From the NCBI GenBank assembly GCA_900541695.1, contig UQKL01000013.1, forward strand, positions 1 through 64,000: a DNA stretch of 64,000 nucleotides, written 5' to 3'. The notes below the pieces were generated by a model. The model made no database searches. It saw only the letters and a list, made by a program, of their open reading frames with translations, and was not told the origin of the DNA. A program made the translations under genes and the position numbers. Numbering within the stretch: position 1 is the first letter of the stretch; every line of letters starts with the position of its first letter. This document shows, piece by piece, positions 1 through 7,402 of this stretch. The stretch comes from an uncultured Collinsella sp. GTDB lineage: Bacteria; Actinomycetota; Coriobacteriia; Coriobacteriales; Coriobacteriaceae.

Positions 1-39
1 GATTCCGGCCCCTCTGGGGTTGCCTACCCGGATTCGCGC

Positions 40-77
40 CTCAGGACTCAGCGCAACGCGTTGCGCTGAGTCCTGAG
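40..77. repeat. 38-bp perfect palindrome
   Basis: The two halves starting CTCAGGACTC and ending GAGTCCTGAG are exact reverse complements with no spacer. It would form a very strong hairpin on either strand but has no clear T-run after it. It may end a transcript from a gene left of the window or from the small peptide gene to its right. Positions 1-39 show no gene. Confidence 0.6.
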
Positions 78-140
78 TCTGTTGCAATGAAGATGAGAAT
101 CAAGGAGGTTGCGCTCAGCTTTTAGAAGCGACATTGCCGA

Positions 141-169
141 TTGTCCAAAATGTCATTCGTGGGTAGAAT
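141..169 (+). promoter_or_regulatory. Sigma70-type promoter for antisense RNA
   Basis: TTGTCC at 141-146 and TAGAAT at 164-169 are separated by exactly 17 bases. The predicted start near 176 would drive transcription toward the 3' end of the small peptide gene on the other strand. No plus-strand coding sequence with a ribosome site follows, so a non-coding RNA is the likely product. Confidence 0.55.
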
Positions 170-175
170 GGTGTC

Positions 176-262
176 GACGGCAGCCCAAGTTCTGCAAAGC
201 TGGGCAGCGCCGTTGCGTGGATTAAGGGGTCAACGCCTTAGCGGCGGCGACCCCTCTTTCGT
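176..262 (+). ncRNA. Candidate antisense RNA, possible type I antitoxin
   Basis: The predicted transcript starts near 176 and would contain two hairpins. The first pairs ACGGC (177-181) with GCCGT (209-213) and GCCCA (183-187) with TGGGC (201-205). The second pairs AGGGGTC (225-231) with GACCCCT (249-255) and is followed by TCTTTC, like an intrinsic terminator. The last third of the RNA is antisense to the final codons and stop of the small hydrophobic peptide gene at 238-363. This 3'-overlap layout is known from txpA/ratA and bsrG/SR4 of Bacillus. The boundaries are inferred; no transcript evidence is available. Confidence 0.45.
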
Positions 263-363
263 TGCTTCGAGCGTTGCTTGAGTGCCTCGGAAAGTCCGAT
301 AAGCGTCGTAAGAAGCGAGACCAATGCAGTCAGGAGCCTCACGAAATCAATCAAATCGGTCAT
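238..363 (-). CDS. 41-residue hydrophobic peptide with basic tail, candidate type I toxin
   Basis: The peptide starts MTDLIDFVRL, has a hydrophobic stretch at residues 7-24 that could span a membrane once, and ends in a strongly basic tail (residues 29-41, mostly K, R and Q). An in-phase ATG two codons upstream is possible, but GGGAGG lies 8 bases before the chosen ATG and too close to the other. The Shine-Dalgarno lies in a hairpin: CCTCC pairs with GGAGG, inside an outer GGGCA/TGCCC stem (364-398). Sequestered ribosome sites, a single hydrophobic helix and a convergent RNA at the 3' end are typical of type I toxins such as TxpA and BsrG. No family was recognised, and a small membrane protein of other function remains possible. 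Confidence 0.6.
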   Translation of the reverse strand: MTDLIDFVRLLTALVSLLTTLIGLSEALKQRSKQRKRGRRR

Positions 364-398
364 GGGCATCACCTCCCATCAGATGGAGGGCGCTGCCC
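364..398 (-). promoter_or_regulatory. Shine-Dalgarno-sequestering hairpin
   Basis: In the mRNA sense (minus strand), GGGCA pairs with TGCCC and, inside this, CCTCC pairs with GGAGG, the ribosome site of the small peptide gene. The ATG follows directly after the outer stem. Such a fold should keep translation low. Confidence 0.5.
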
Positions 399-427
399 GG
401 CACATGGAACTGCCGCCAACAGCAACA

Positions 428-433
428 ATTCTA
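428..433 (-). promoter_or_regulatory. Extended -10 promoter of the small peptide gene
   Basis: On the minus strand TAGAAT is preceded by TGA, giving the extended -10 form TG-N-TAGAAT. No good -35 hexamer is visible. A start near 421 would give a leader of about 58 bases that contains the sequestering hairpin. Confidence 0.35.
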
Positions 434-490
434 TCAAAGCGCAGTTAAATATGCGAATATATGTTCGTGTTTAAAGAAGCTAGTCCCCAC

Positions 491-519
491 TGTGACAAAG
501 GGACAGTCCCTTTGTCACA
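491..519. repeat. Inverted repeat after the HAD gene stop
   Basis: TGTGACAAAGGGA (491-503) and TCCCTTTGTCACA (507-519) are perfect inverted repeats with a 3-base loop, directly next to the stop codon of the HAD gene. It probably ends or protects that transcript. The CTGTCCCTTT core resembles the dispersed hairpins at 26172, 28242, 34361, 37927 and 41084. Confidence 0.5.
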
Positions 520-1383
520 TTATTCAATGATGGTGCGGGAGCTCTGCTTATGCATGGTGGCGAGCATGTGTTTGGGGACGGCGTGGACCATGCAGCTGCC
601 GATAGTTGCGCTCGCAGCAGCCTTAGCTGCATCGCTAGCGTTTTTGGTCGCATAGCTGTGGCGGAAACGCTTGAGCATGGCGATGTCGTTGCCGCCGTCG
701 CCGTAGACCGCGACCTCGTCCTCGGCAATACCGTAGTAGCCCGCCAGCCAGGCCACACTCTCGCCCTTGTTGCACGCCACGTCCGTGATCTCGAACATCA
801 CCGGATCGAACGGCGCGTTGACCACATGGTCCGAGCGTTCGGCAAGATAGGCCTTAAGGTCACGCTCCAGCTCGGGCGAGGTCACGCGACAATTGATCTT
901 GCATACATCGTGGCGCAGGATGTCACCGATCGACTGGTCGAAATACTGCTCCTCGTGATACCCACCGCGCGCACGCATGCCGCGCATCACAATACGCTTG
1001 ATGGGGCTGTCCTTTTTAAAGCCCGCCTGATGCATCTCGAACGAACCGCTCGAGTACATGCCATCGGGCGTGGAACAATCAAAGCAAATGTCCGGGAACG
1101 CCTTGAGCAGTTCCTCAGTGACCTGCGGATCGATGGTCCAAGTCTTGAGCACCTCGCCATGGCTGTCGCGCACGATGGATCCATTGGAGCAGCAGGCGTC
1201 AAGCGCCAGGCCCGTAAAGCCATGCTCGCCGATCGGCAACGTCGATCGTCCAGTCGCGGGAACCACGTGCAGGCCAGCCTCAGTCAGCTCGCGAATGGCG
1301 CGGCGGATGGTCCCATCCGCCTCGTGCAGGGCGTTCAGCAACGTTCCGTCTAAGTCACTCGCGAACATCTTGATCATGGACAT
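520..1383 (-). CDS. Cof-type HAD-superfamily phosphatase
   Basis: A haloacid-dehalogenase hydrolase of about 287 residues, probably acting on small sugar or cofactor phosphates in the cytoplasm. Motif I, DLDGT, is at residues 10-14 with the nucleophilic aspartate. The C-terminal motif GDGGNDIAM supplies the Mg-binding acids, and an upstream lysine (NKGES) fits the Cof/YidA subgroup with a large cap domain. The ATG at 1383 was chosen because GAAGGAGAGG precedes it and the protein then begins just before motif I; a second ATG two codons later is also possible. The ribosome site and start lie in one arm of a 22-bp perfect hairpin (1377-1432). The substrate cannot be told from sequence. Confidence 0.85.
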   Translation of the reverse strand: MSMIKMFASDLDGTLLNALHEADGTIRRAIRELTEAGLHVVPATGRSTLPIGEHGFTGLALDACCSNGSIVRDSHGEVLKTWTIDPQVTEELLKAFPDICFDCSTPDGMYSSGSFEMHQAGFKKDSPIKRIVMRGMRARGGYHEEQYFDQSIGDILRHDVCKINCRVTSPELERDLKAYLAERSDHVVNAPFDPVMFEITDVACNKGESVAWLAGYYGIAEDEVAVYGDGGNDIAMLKRFRHSYATKNASDAAKAAASATIGSCMVHAVPKHMLATMHKQSSRTIIE

Positions 1384-1432
1384 GCCTCTCCTTCGTCTGC
1401 CCGATATTGTAGACGAAGGAGAGGCATGTCCA
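1377..1432 (-). promoter_or_regulatory. 22-bp perfect hairpin hiding the HAD ribosome site
   Basis: Bases 1377-1398 and 1411-1432 are exact reverse complements around a 12-base loop. In the mRNA of the HAD gene the distal arm holds GAAGGAGAGG and the ATG, so a folded leader would block ribosome binding. There is no T-run, so a simple terminator for the upstream MFS gene is less likely. Confidence 0.55.
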
Positions 1433-1492
1433 AACAATGCCGTCCCGGCGCGGCGTACCACCGCCTTCACAAATTCACGGTGCCCCAGCGCG

Positions 1493-2755
1493 TTAAGACA
1501 ATCGCCGCAATCGATTTTTCAGCCGATAAAACAGAGCCGTCATCAACGTCAGCACCGCCAACATGGCTGCGAATACAATCGCCGGTGTCCATCGATCATA
1601 TGCAGCCCCGTACGTCAATTGGCCGATAGGCGTTGCGCAGGAAAGGACCATGTAAACGACCGAAAGCACTTTTCCGCAGAGCTCAGTCGGCGCTGCCCGC
1701 TGAACAAACGCGATGATTTCAACCGACGCAATGCTTGCCCACACCATGACCCATGCCGAACCAACTGCAAACACGACGAACGCACATACATCAGTGCCGC
1801 ACAATAGCGCGACAATGATCGGCGCGACTCCAAAACAGATCATCGCAACATATCGACATATGCCATTGAAAGAAAAGCGATGCGGCCAAATGCCGACCAA
1901 GCCACTGCCGGTAAGACCACCCAAGCCCAGAGCAACCTCAACCATCCCAACGCAGGACGATTGCATGCCGAGATGCTTTGTAACAATAATGGGAGCGCCA
2001 ATCGTTAGCCCAACCAACGCAAGGTTCAAAACGGCCGCAAGCAAAATCACAGCGACCAATGATGCATTTTGCAACAGATACCGAATCGACTCCCGAAAAT
2101 CGTTTCGGCATGTCGTGCGAGTCGCGCCGTCTCCCATCGTTTCAGATGAGGCATTTTGCTTGAGTACGCCACCAAACAACAGAGCTGAAATCGCAAACGT
2201 TACCGACGCGATTGTGCAAAGAGCATCGATGCCAAAGCACCCATAGACTGCCGTCCCGACCACAGGACCCAAGATATTGCTCACCATGGTCACCTGCGAA
2301 ACCAATGCAGTGGCCCGCTCAACCTTCTTTTCACCCGCCATGCGCACCGTCTCAATTTGGAGCATTGGCTTTAGCAGCGATTGAACACCATATTGAACAC
2401 AAAGTATCGCTACTACGACGACCGCAAGAGGCAACGAGCGCTTCATGGGGATAGACAGCAGTGATGCAGTCATCAGAGCAATGCCGAGGGCCACGAGGAC
2501 CTCGCGATGTCTTCCCCTATCCGCCAAGATTCCGCCAGCCGGAGTTGCAAGTACGCCGGGTATGAACGCTATCGCCGCGACGACGCCATATAACGTTGAC
2601 GATCCACTGCGATCGAACAAGTAAAGTGGATACGCAAAGCACAGCGCCGACAGCATCGAATACGTGCACAGCTGCGCAACCAGAAGTTCCGCGAGCCTGA
2701 TTGACCGCACTGTTTTTGATTTCAACGAGACACCGACGTCTCTCAGCCCAGCCAT
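1493..2755 (-). CDS. MFS transporter, probably drug or metabolite exporter
   Basis: This protein of about 420 residues has many alternating hydrophobic segments across its length. Early on, GGILADRGRHREVLVAL is a good match to the MFS loop 2-3 motif (GxLaDrxGrkxxl). It belongs to the enterobactin-exporter/macrolide-efflux type of MFS proteins by general appearance; the substrate is unknown. The ATG at 2755 was chosen for the GGGGGTGGG ribosome site just upstream and because earlier in-phase codons read through the operator region. A tetR-family gene lies directly upstream in the same direction, with two similar inverted repeats in the gap, so repressor-controlled efflux is likely. Confidence 0.8.
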   Translation of the reverse strand: MAGLRDVGVSLKSKTVRSIRLAELLVAQLCTYSMLSALCFAYPLYLFDRSGSSTLYGVVAAIAFIPGVLATPAGGILADRGRHREVLVALGIALMTASLLSIPMKRSLPLAVVVVAILCVQYGVQSLLKPMLQIETVRMAGEKKVERATALVSQVTMVSNILGPVVGTAVYGCFGIDALCTIASVTFAISALLFGGVLKQNASSETMGDGATRTTCRNDFRESIRYLLQNASLVAVILLAAVLNLALVGLTIGAPIIVTKHLGMQSSCVGMVEVALGLGGLTGSGLVGIWPHRFSFNGICRYVAMICFGVAPIIVALLCGTDVCAFVVFAVGSAWVMVWASIASVEIIAFVQRAAPTELCGKVLSVVYMVLSCATPIGQLTYGAAYDRWTPAIVFAAMLAVLTLMTALFYRLKNRLRRLS

Positions 2756-2768
2756 AAGCCCACCCCCT

Positions 2769-2789
2769 ATACATACCACTAGTATGTAT
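2769..2789. promoter_or_regulatory. TetR-type operator 1
   Basis: ATACATAC (2769-2776) and GTATGTAT (2782-2789) are perfect inverted repeats with a 5-base centre, 14 bases before the MFS start codon. The motif CATACC-N3-.GTAT is shared with operator 2 at 2838-2850. Confidence 0.55.
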
Positions 2790-2837
2790 TTAATGACTTG
2801 AAAAGGGCAGCCGTGGCTACCCTCACAAATCAATTAC

Positions 2838-2850
2838 ATACCGTTGGTAT
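2838..2850. promoter_or_regulatory. TetR-type operator 2
   Basis: ATACC-GTT-GGTAT is a perfect inverted repeat just after the tetR stop codon. It shares ACATACC and the GTAT half-site with operator 1; the centres are about 65 bases apart. Confidence 0.45.
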
Positions 2851-2855
2851 CTATA

Positions 2856-3518
2856 TTACCACCCGGCGCAGTCCCATACGTCCCAAATCTGCGCCGTTGT
2901 CTGGAGCACTTCCTCGCCCAAATCGAGTCCCACCGCAGAGGCCATCTGCGCCAAACATTGAGCGCGAGCGAGCATTCGATCCTTGGGTTCAAGCGGACGA
3001 AACAGTGGCAGCAACCAGAGATTCGCCAGCAACGATACGGCCTCTGCCGCTTCGCGCGGGCATTCGCACGCAATGGATCCGTCGGCGATGCCCTCCTCGA
3101 TCACTGGCAAGAGACAGCCATCGGCCGACTCGTCAAATGAGCCCTGGTACTGCATCGCCAGTAGGCGCGAGCTTTTTACCGGATCTGCTGCAGGACGCAT
3201 ACGTGCCCATAGCTCAATTTGTGGAACAACGGACTCGGGAGCGTACAGTCGCTTGAGCTTTTGGGCTCCGGTCATATTACCGACGCCAAGCATCGAGCGG
3301 CGGCGCTCAACAATCGGAGTCATCGCCCGATCAAACGCGGCGTTGAAAATCTCTTCTTTGCTCTTGAAGTGATGATAGACAGCGCCCTTGGTCATGCCGT
3401 CGAGACGGTCAACGATATCTTGAATACTCGTCCCCTCATAACCCTGTGCGCAGAATAGCTCCAGTGCCGCGTCGAGAATCTTCGCGACCGTCTCCTCGGG
3501 ATATTTATTGCGACCCAT
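2856..3518 (-). CDS. TetR/AcrR-family transcriptional regulator
   Basis: About 220 residues. The N-terminal half holds a typical TetR DNA-binding domain: residues starting RNKYPEETVAKILDAALELF, then GTSIQDIVDRLDGMTKGAVYHHF as the helix-turn-helix, ending in FKSKEEIF. The C-terminal half is the variable ligand and dimer domain. The gene precedes the MFS exporter in the same direction and the gap holds two related palindromes, so it is probably the exporter's repressor. The start at 3518 puts the first residues right before the HTH; an upstream ATG at 3554 is possible, and neither has a strong ribosome site. Confidence 0.85.
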   Translation of the reverse strand: MGRNKYPEETVAKILDAALELFCAQGYEGTSIQDIVDRLDGMTKGAVYHHFKSKEEIFNAAFDRAMTPIVERRRSMLGVGNMTGAQKLKRLYAPESVVPQIELWARMRPAADPVKSSRLLAMQYQGSFDESADGCLLPVIEEGIADGSIACECPREAAEAVSLLANLWLLPLFRPLEPKDRMLARAQCLAQMASAVGLDLGEEVLQTTAQIWDVWDCAGW

Positions 3519-3592
3519 AATCCGCCCATCCGCAACGCAAGTCTTGTGCCTCATTGCAGCATTTTAACGTTGCGGATGGCAGACGGTCGATT

Positions 3593-3931
3593 CTACACCG
3601 CGGCCGGGCCGTGTTCGCCGGTGCGAATGCGGATGACTTCTTCGACCGGCTCGACCCAAATCTTGCCGTCGCCGACGGCACCGGTGCGAGCGGCGTTGCA
3701 GATAATGTCAACGATACCGTCGACATGCTCGTCGGCGCAGATGAGGGTGAACTGCACCTTGGGGATCGTGTTGACGAGCAGCTCGTTGCCGCGCACGTAT
3801 TCCTTCCAGCCATGCTGCGCGCCGCAGCCCTGCACCTGGTTGATGGTCATGCCGCGAACATCGGCAGCAAACAGCGCGTCTTTGAGAACCTCAAGCTTCT
3901 CAGCACGAACGATCGCCGTAATTTTCTTCAT
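3593..3931 (-). CDS. glnK: PII nitrogen signal protein
   Basis: A 112-residue PII protein, which senses 2-oxoglutarate and ATP/ADP and in this context should gate the AmtB channel. It aligns without gaps to E. coli GlnB in the T-loop region (residues 35-54) and has the C-terminal signature TGAVGDGKIWV and RIRTGE. Position 51, the tyrosine that is uridylylated in E. coli and adenylylated in other actinobacteria, is leucine here; position 46 is valine with a tyrosine at 45. Covalent modification at the standard site is therefore not possible. The gene follows amtB in the same direction after a structured 208-base gap. The name glnK is by linkage to amtB. Confidence 0.92.
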   Translation of the reverse strand: MKKITAIVRAEKLEVLKDALFAADVRGMTINQVQGCGAQHGWKEYVRGNELLVNTIPKVQFTLICADEHVDGIVDIICNAARTGAVGDGKIWVEPVEEVIRIRTGEHGPAAV

Positions 3932-4036
3932 AGTGAATTCCTCTCAATAATCAACGTATCCCTTTACATGAGACGCGGGTTTCCCAGGTGCCGTAAACCA
4001 ACCTCAGAGATCAAAAAAGTTCAACTGACTGGTCTT

Positions 4037-4141
4037 AGCAGGTTTCCCAAGTGCCGCAGATTGCCGTGAAAGAGGAGCGAAGCGTACTTAAGTACGTGAG
4101 CGACGATTGAACGGCAAGGTGCGGTGCTTGGGGAAGCTGCT
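4037..4141 (-). repeat. Long imperfect hairpin between amtB and PII genes
   Basis: Bases 4037-4067 and 4111-4141 form 31-base inverted arms with a few mismatches. The loop contains the 14-bp palindrome CGTACTTAAGTACG at 4084-4097. The element overlaps the amtB stop codon. A second partial copy of the arm, GGTTTCCCAGGTGCCG, lies at about 3978-3993. It may limit read-through from amtB into the PII gene or act as a structured 3' UTR. Confidence 0.5.
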
Positions 4142-5417
4142 AATCGAGTCCGGAGAATGAGGGGTATGCGCTCTCGCCGTGCTGACTCGCATCCAAGCCC
4201 AGTGCCTCGTCGGCCTCGTCCACGCGCAAGTTGCCGTGGAACAGCGCCTTGACCACTGCGGCGATCACCAAGTCGAGCACCAGCACAATAACGACCGTCA
4301 CCATAATGCCCAAAATCTGCGAGATGAGCAGCGACACGTCGCCCGTGTAGAACAGGCCGCCCTTACCGGTCCACGAAAGCTCCGGCACGCAGAACAGGCC
4401 CGTGAGCACGCCGCCCAAGATGCCGCCAATGCCGTGGCAGCCAAACGCGTCGAGCGCGTCGTCGTAGCCAAACTTGGTCTTAAGATGGCTGATAGCCAGG
4501 TAGCAGACGGGCGATACGATCAAGCCCATGACCAGCGCCGCCCACGGCTCGACAAAGCCCGCGCTCGGCGTGACCACCACGAGGCCCGCGACCAGACCGG
4601 TGCTGGCGCCCACCAGCGTGGGGCGACCGGTGTGCACGCGCTCAACGACAAGCCACGAAACCATGCCCGCCGCGCTGGCCGTCACGGTGTTGAGGATGGC
4701 AAGCGCGGCCACGGCGTCGGCCTTGAACTCGCTGCCGCCGTTAAAGCCAAACCAGCCAAACCAAAGCAGGCCGGCTCCCAGCGCCACAAACGGGACGTTA
4801 TGCGGACGGTAGCTCACCATGCCAAAACCGCGACGGCGGCCGAGCATTAAGCAGAGGATCAGGCCGGTAAGACCAGACGAAATGTGCACCACGTCGCCGC
4901 CGGCAAAGTCGAGTGCGCCGATGATGTCGCCGATAAAGGAGCCATCGCCGCCCCAAACCATGTGGGCGAGCGGCGCATAGACCACGAGCAGCCAAATGCC
5001 CAGGAAGGCCGTCATGGCGCCAAACTTAACGCGACCGGCCAGGCTACCCGTGACGATAGCGGCCGTGATCATGGCAAACGCCATCTGGAAGGCGATGTTG
5101 ATGATCTGAGGGTAGACGGCGCCGCCCGACGCGGTGCCCTCGGCCGCCTGCAGCACCTGGCCGAGCACCGGCAGGCACAGCAGCTGGTCAAGGCCTCCAA
5201 TAAACGGGCTGGAACCGTCGCCGCCGTAGGCCAGCGACCAGCCGGCAACAATCCACAGCACACCAACCAGGCCAATGGCGCCAAAACACATGAGCATGGT
5301 GTTGATGACATTTTTGCGCCTAGACAGACCGCCATAGAAAAACGCCAGACCCGGTGTCATTAAAAACACGAGCATGGTGCAGATGAGCATAAACGTTGTC
5401 GAACCCGTATCGTACAT
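4140..5417 (-). CDS. amtB: Ammonium transporter AmtB/Mep/Rh
   Basis: About 425 residues with eleven or so hydrophobic segments. The two pore histidines are visible in the expected settings: GGDVVHISSG and DAFGCHGIGG. The N-terminus starts MYDTGSTTFML, without a clear signal peptide. The start at 5417 has AGGGAGGGCG directly upstream. It conducts ammonium across the membrane and is regulated by the PII protein encoded next downstream, a classic pairing. Upstream, TGGAAACGG(T/C)GC occurs twice with a 20-base period (5520 and 5540), a possible nitrogen-regulator site. Confidence 0.93.
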   Translation of the reverse strand: MYDTGSTTFMLICTMLVFLMTPGLAFFYGGLSRRKNVINTMLMCFGAIGLVGVLWIVAGWSLAYGGDGSSPFIGGLDQLLCLPVLGQVLQAAEGTASGGAVYPQIINIAFQMAFAMITAAIVTGSLAGRVKFGAMTAFLGIWLLVVYAPLAHMVWGGDGSFIGDIIGALDFAGGDVVHISSGLTGLILCLMLGRRRGFGMVSYRPHNVPFVALGAGLLWFGWFGFNGGSEFKADAVAALAILNTVTASAAGMVSWLVVERVHTGRPTLVGASTGLVAGLVVVTPSAGFVEPWAALVMGLIVSPVCYLAISHLKTKFGYDDALDAFGCHGIGGILGGVLTGLFCVPELSWTGKGGLFYTGDVSLLISQILGIMVTVVIVLVLDLVIAAVVKALFHGNLRVDEADEALGLDASQHGESAYPSFSGLD

Positions 5418-5519
5418 TCGCCCTCCCTTGGTCGTATGAACGTTGTCGGTGCCCATAATGCGGCCGAGGGGCAACTGGTGTAGACCAGATGCGGCGTTGT
5501 TAAACGCTGCGTTGTCGAA

Positions 5520-5551
5520 TGGAAACGGTGCCGCAATCTTGGAAACGGCGC
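5520..5551. promoter_or_regulatory. Two 12-base direct repeats upstream of amtB
   Basis: TGGAAACGGTGC at 5520-5531 and TGGAAACGGCGC at 5540-5551 are spaced by 20 bases, about two helical turns, about 100 bases before the amtB start. A related GCGAAACGAACGG follows. They are candidate activator or repressor sites; no known consensus was matched. Confidence 0.3.
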
Positions 5552-5615
5552 GGCAACGGACGCGAAACGAACGGGAAATACGCGAGCAAGGGAGCCGTGA
5601 GCGTACCCATCCCGG

Positions 5616-6635
5616 CTAGTGCCGAAACAGCTCGTGGGCGCGGTCGCGGAGATTAGTTGCTCGAATGACACCTTCGTAGCGATTGATGCGCAGACGCGGG
5701 AAGGCATTGAAGAAGCGCAGGTCGCGGCGGCTGAGCGACACGCTCGGCACCGGACGGCTCATGCGCTTGCCGGCAAGGCGACGACTGAGCGACGGACGCG
5801 GCATGCTCGGCGCGGCATCGGCCACGCGGCGGGCAGCGAGCGCCAGGCCGCGAGCACCATCCGAGATAAACATCGGCATCAAAGCCTTCTCGCGCAGGGC
5901 ATCGAGCGCGGCGTCACCCAGCTCGGCCAGCCACGCGTTAACGGCACGGCTACGGATGTGCGTCTGTGCCACCGAGTCAATCGTAGAATCGGGAATACGT
6001 TCGAGCATTGAGTCCGAGGCATCGGCAAGCGACTCATTGATGCGGTCGGCAAGGTCGGCCCGGACCCGCTCCAGCTGATCAGACAGACGCCGCCAGCTCG
6101 CCAACGAGCACACCGCGTCGACCATCATCGCGACCGCGACGATAAAGGCGGACAGCCGCACAATCAGCACCGGCAGATGGCCAAGCAGCCCCAGCAATGC
6201 CGGCTCCACTAAACGGCAAATACACAACGCACCCAAGCCAAACGCGCAGGCCCAGTACAGGCAGATGCGTCCGTGCAAGTTAAACGGCAGGTGCGAGTAA
6301 TCCCAAAAGCGAGCGCCCGTTGTTTTTTCCAACAGCACGCCTACGCTGTACTCAATCACGCTGCATACGAGCGCTGCAGCGACAAACTGGCTCGAGGCAT
6401 CCGGAATCCCACGCAACAGCAGCCAGCAGGCAATGCCGCCCACACCATAGATAGGACAACACGGCCCCAGCAAAAAGCCACTGTTGGCAAATCGTCCGTG
6501 ATTGAGCATGGCGCATACTGTCGACTCCCATGCCCAACCGCAAAACCCGTAAAAGGCAAACGAGAGCACCAGTGCCGAGAGTGGGCAGGCGGCAAGCGTC
6601 GCGCCGTCAAATGCCATGTCGATCGCGGTCCCCAC
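5616..6635 (-). CDS. Membrane protein of the CmpB-like (putative ABC transporter type IV) family
   Basis: A 339-residue protein. The first 170 residues are hydrophobic and contain the hallmark segments FYGFCGWAWESTVC, NSGFLLGPCCPIYGVG and ARFWDYS typical of the PF06541 family of membrane proteins of unknown function. The C-terminal half is soluble, rich in arginine and alanine. The GTG at 6635 lies 3 bases after the upstream HD gene's stop and has GAGGAGAGGG before it; an ATG at 6617 is an alternative. The two genes form an operon. The role is unknown. Confidence 0.7.
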   Translation of the reverse strand: MGTAIDMAFDGATLAACPLSALVLSFAFYGFCGWAWESTVCAMLNHGRFANSGFLLGPCCPIYGVGGIACWLLLRGIPDASSQFVAAALVCSVIEYSVGVLLEKTTGARFWDYSHLPFNLHGRICLYWACAFGLGALCICRLVEPALLGLLGHLPVLIVRLSAFIVAVAMMVDAVCSLASWRRLSDQLERVRADLADRINESLADASDSMLERIPDSTIDSVAQTHIRSRAVNAWLAELGDAALDALREKALMPMFISDGARGLALAARRVADAAPSMPRPSLSRRLAGKRMSRPVPSVSLSRRDLRFFNAFPRLRINRYEGVIRATNLRDRAHELFRH

Positions 6636-6638
6636 CGT

Positions 6639-7175
6639 CTACCCTCTCCTCTTCTCGCTCGATTCTTTTCTCACGCTATCGTCCGTCTCGTCCATGCGCG
6701 GCAGGCGGCCGGCGACCGTCTCACGCAGAGCACACCATTTATCCGCCAGGCAAACAATCCACGCCTCGCGACACGTCGGCGGCACGGGCACCAGCGGAAA
6801 CATATGCCGCACGATGATATTCCGCTCGCGCAACGTCAGCTCAAAATCTTCCTCGGCACGCGCCAGGGCAAAAAACGGATGCCGAAATCCGTGCAGGCGA
6901 TGGCTCGGATCGGGATCGTGCCAGTCATAGAGAAAGTAATCGTGTAACAAGGCTCCGCGCAGCAGCGAGGCACGGTCGATCGAAATGCCAGCACGGCCCA
7001 AGTGCTCGGCAAAGGACAGACTTGCCCGTGCCACCGAGGTCACATGTGCATAGACCGTCACGTCGCCATGCTGGATAAACTCGCGCGTCAGGTCCAAGCG
7101 GCCCGCCTGGGCGAGCTGGCGGGCGGCATCGTCGACCTCGTGCGCGATTTTCTCGGCACGAACGGCATCGGACAT
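6639..7175 (-). CDS. HD-domain phosphohydrolase-like protein
   Basis: About 178 residues. An HD-type metal site is visible: a histidine in VYAHVTSVA, the LLHDYFLYDWHD motif, then HGFRHPFFAL and VRHMFP histidines. Family members hydrolyse phosphate esters, and this small HD class is often found next to membrane proteins in Firmicutes and Coriobacteriia. GGAGGGAGG precedes the ATG at 7175; the longer reading frame starting at 7220 lacks support. It is co-transcribed with the following CmpB-like gene. Confidence 0.75.
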   Translation of the reverse strand: MSDAVRAEKIAHEVDDAARQLAQAGRLDLTREFIQHGDVTVYAHVTSVARASLSFAEHLGRAGISIDRASLLRGALLHDYFLYDWHDPDPSHRLHGFRHPFFALARAEEDFELTLRERNIIVRHMFPLVPVPPTCREAWIVCLADKWCALRETVAGRLPRMDETDDSVRKESSEKRRG

Positions 7176-7402
7176 GCTGCCTCCCTCCAGCGGCTCACGG
7201 CGGCAAGCCACGGCCTGCACGTATTGAAAAAATCATCATCGAATCTATCAGTATGGCATCGGACAAAACGTTTTGCCCCACCAGTTGTCGAATTACCGCG
7301 CCGCCGTCACATATCAAACGCCAAAATGTGCGAGACTGTCTTGTGCAATTGTGTCGGCCGAGGGAGCGCCGGCGCTCGATTCGCATGGAGTAACCCACAA
7401 CG

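Noticed and set aside
1..120. tRNA gene at the left edge
   Set aside because: GATTCCGGCCCCTCTGGGG looked like part of a tRNA arm, but no cloverleaf or CCA end can be drawn; the region is dominated by the palindrome at 40-77.
1426..1629. 67-codon plus-strand gene with a GAAGGAGAGG ribosome site
   Set aside because: The ribosome site is the mirror copy created by the 22-bp inverted repeat, and most of the frame is antisense to the end of the MFS gene.
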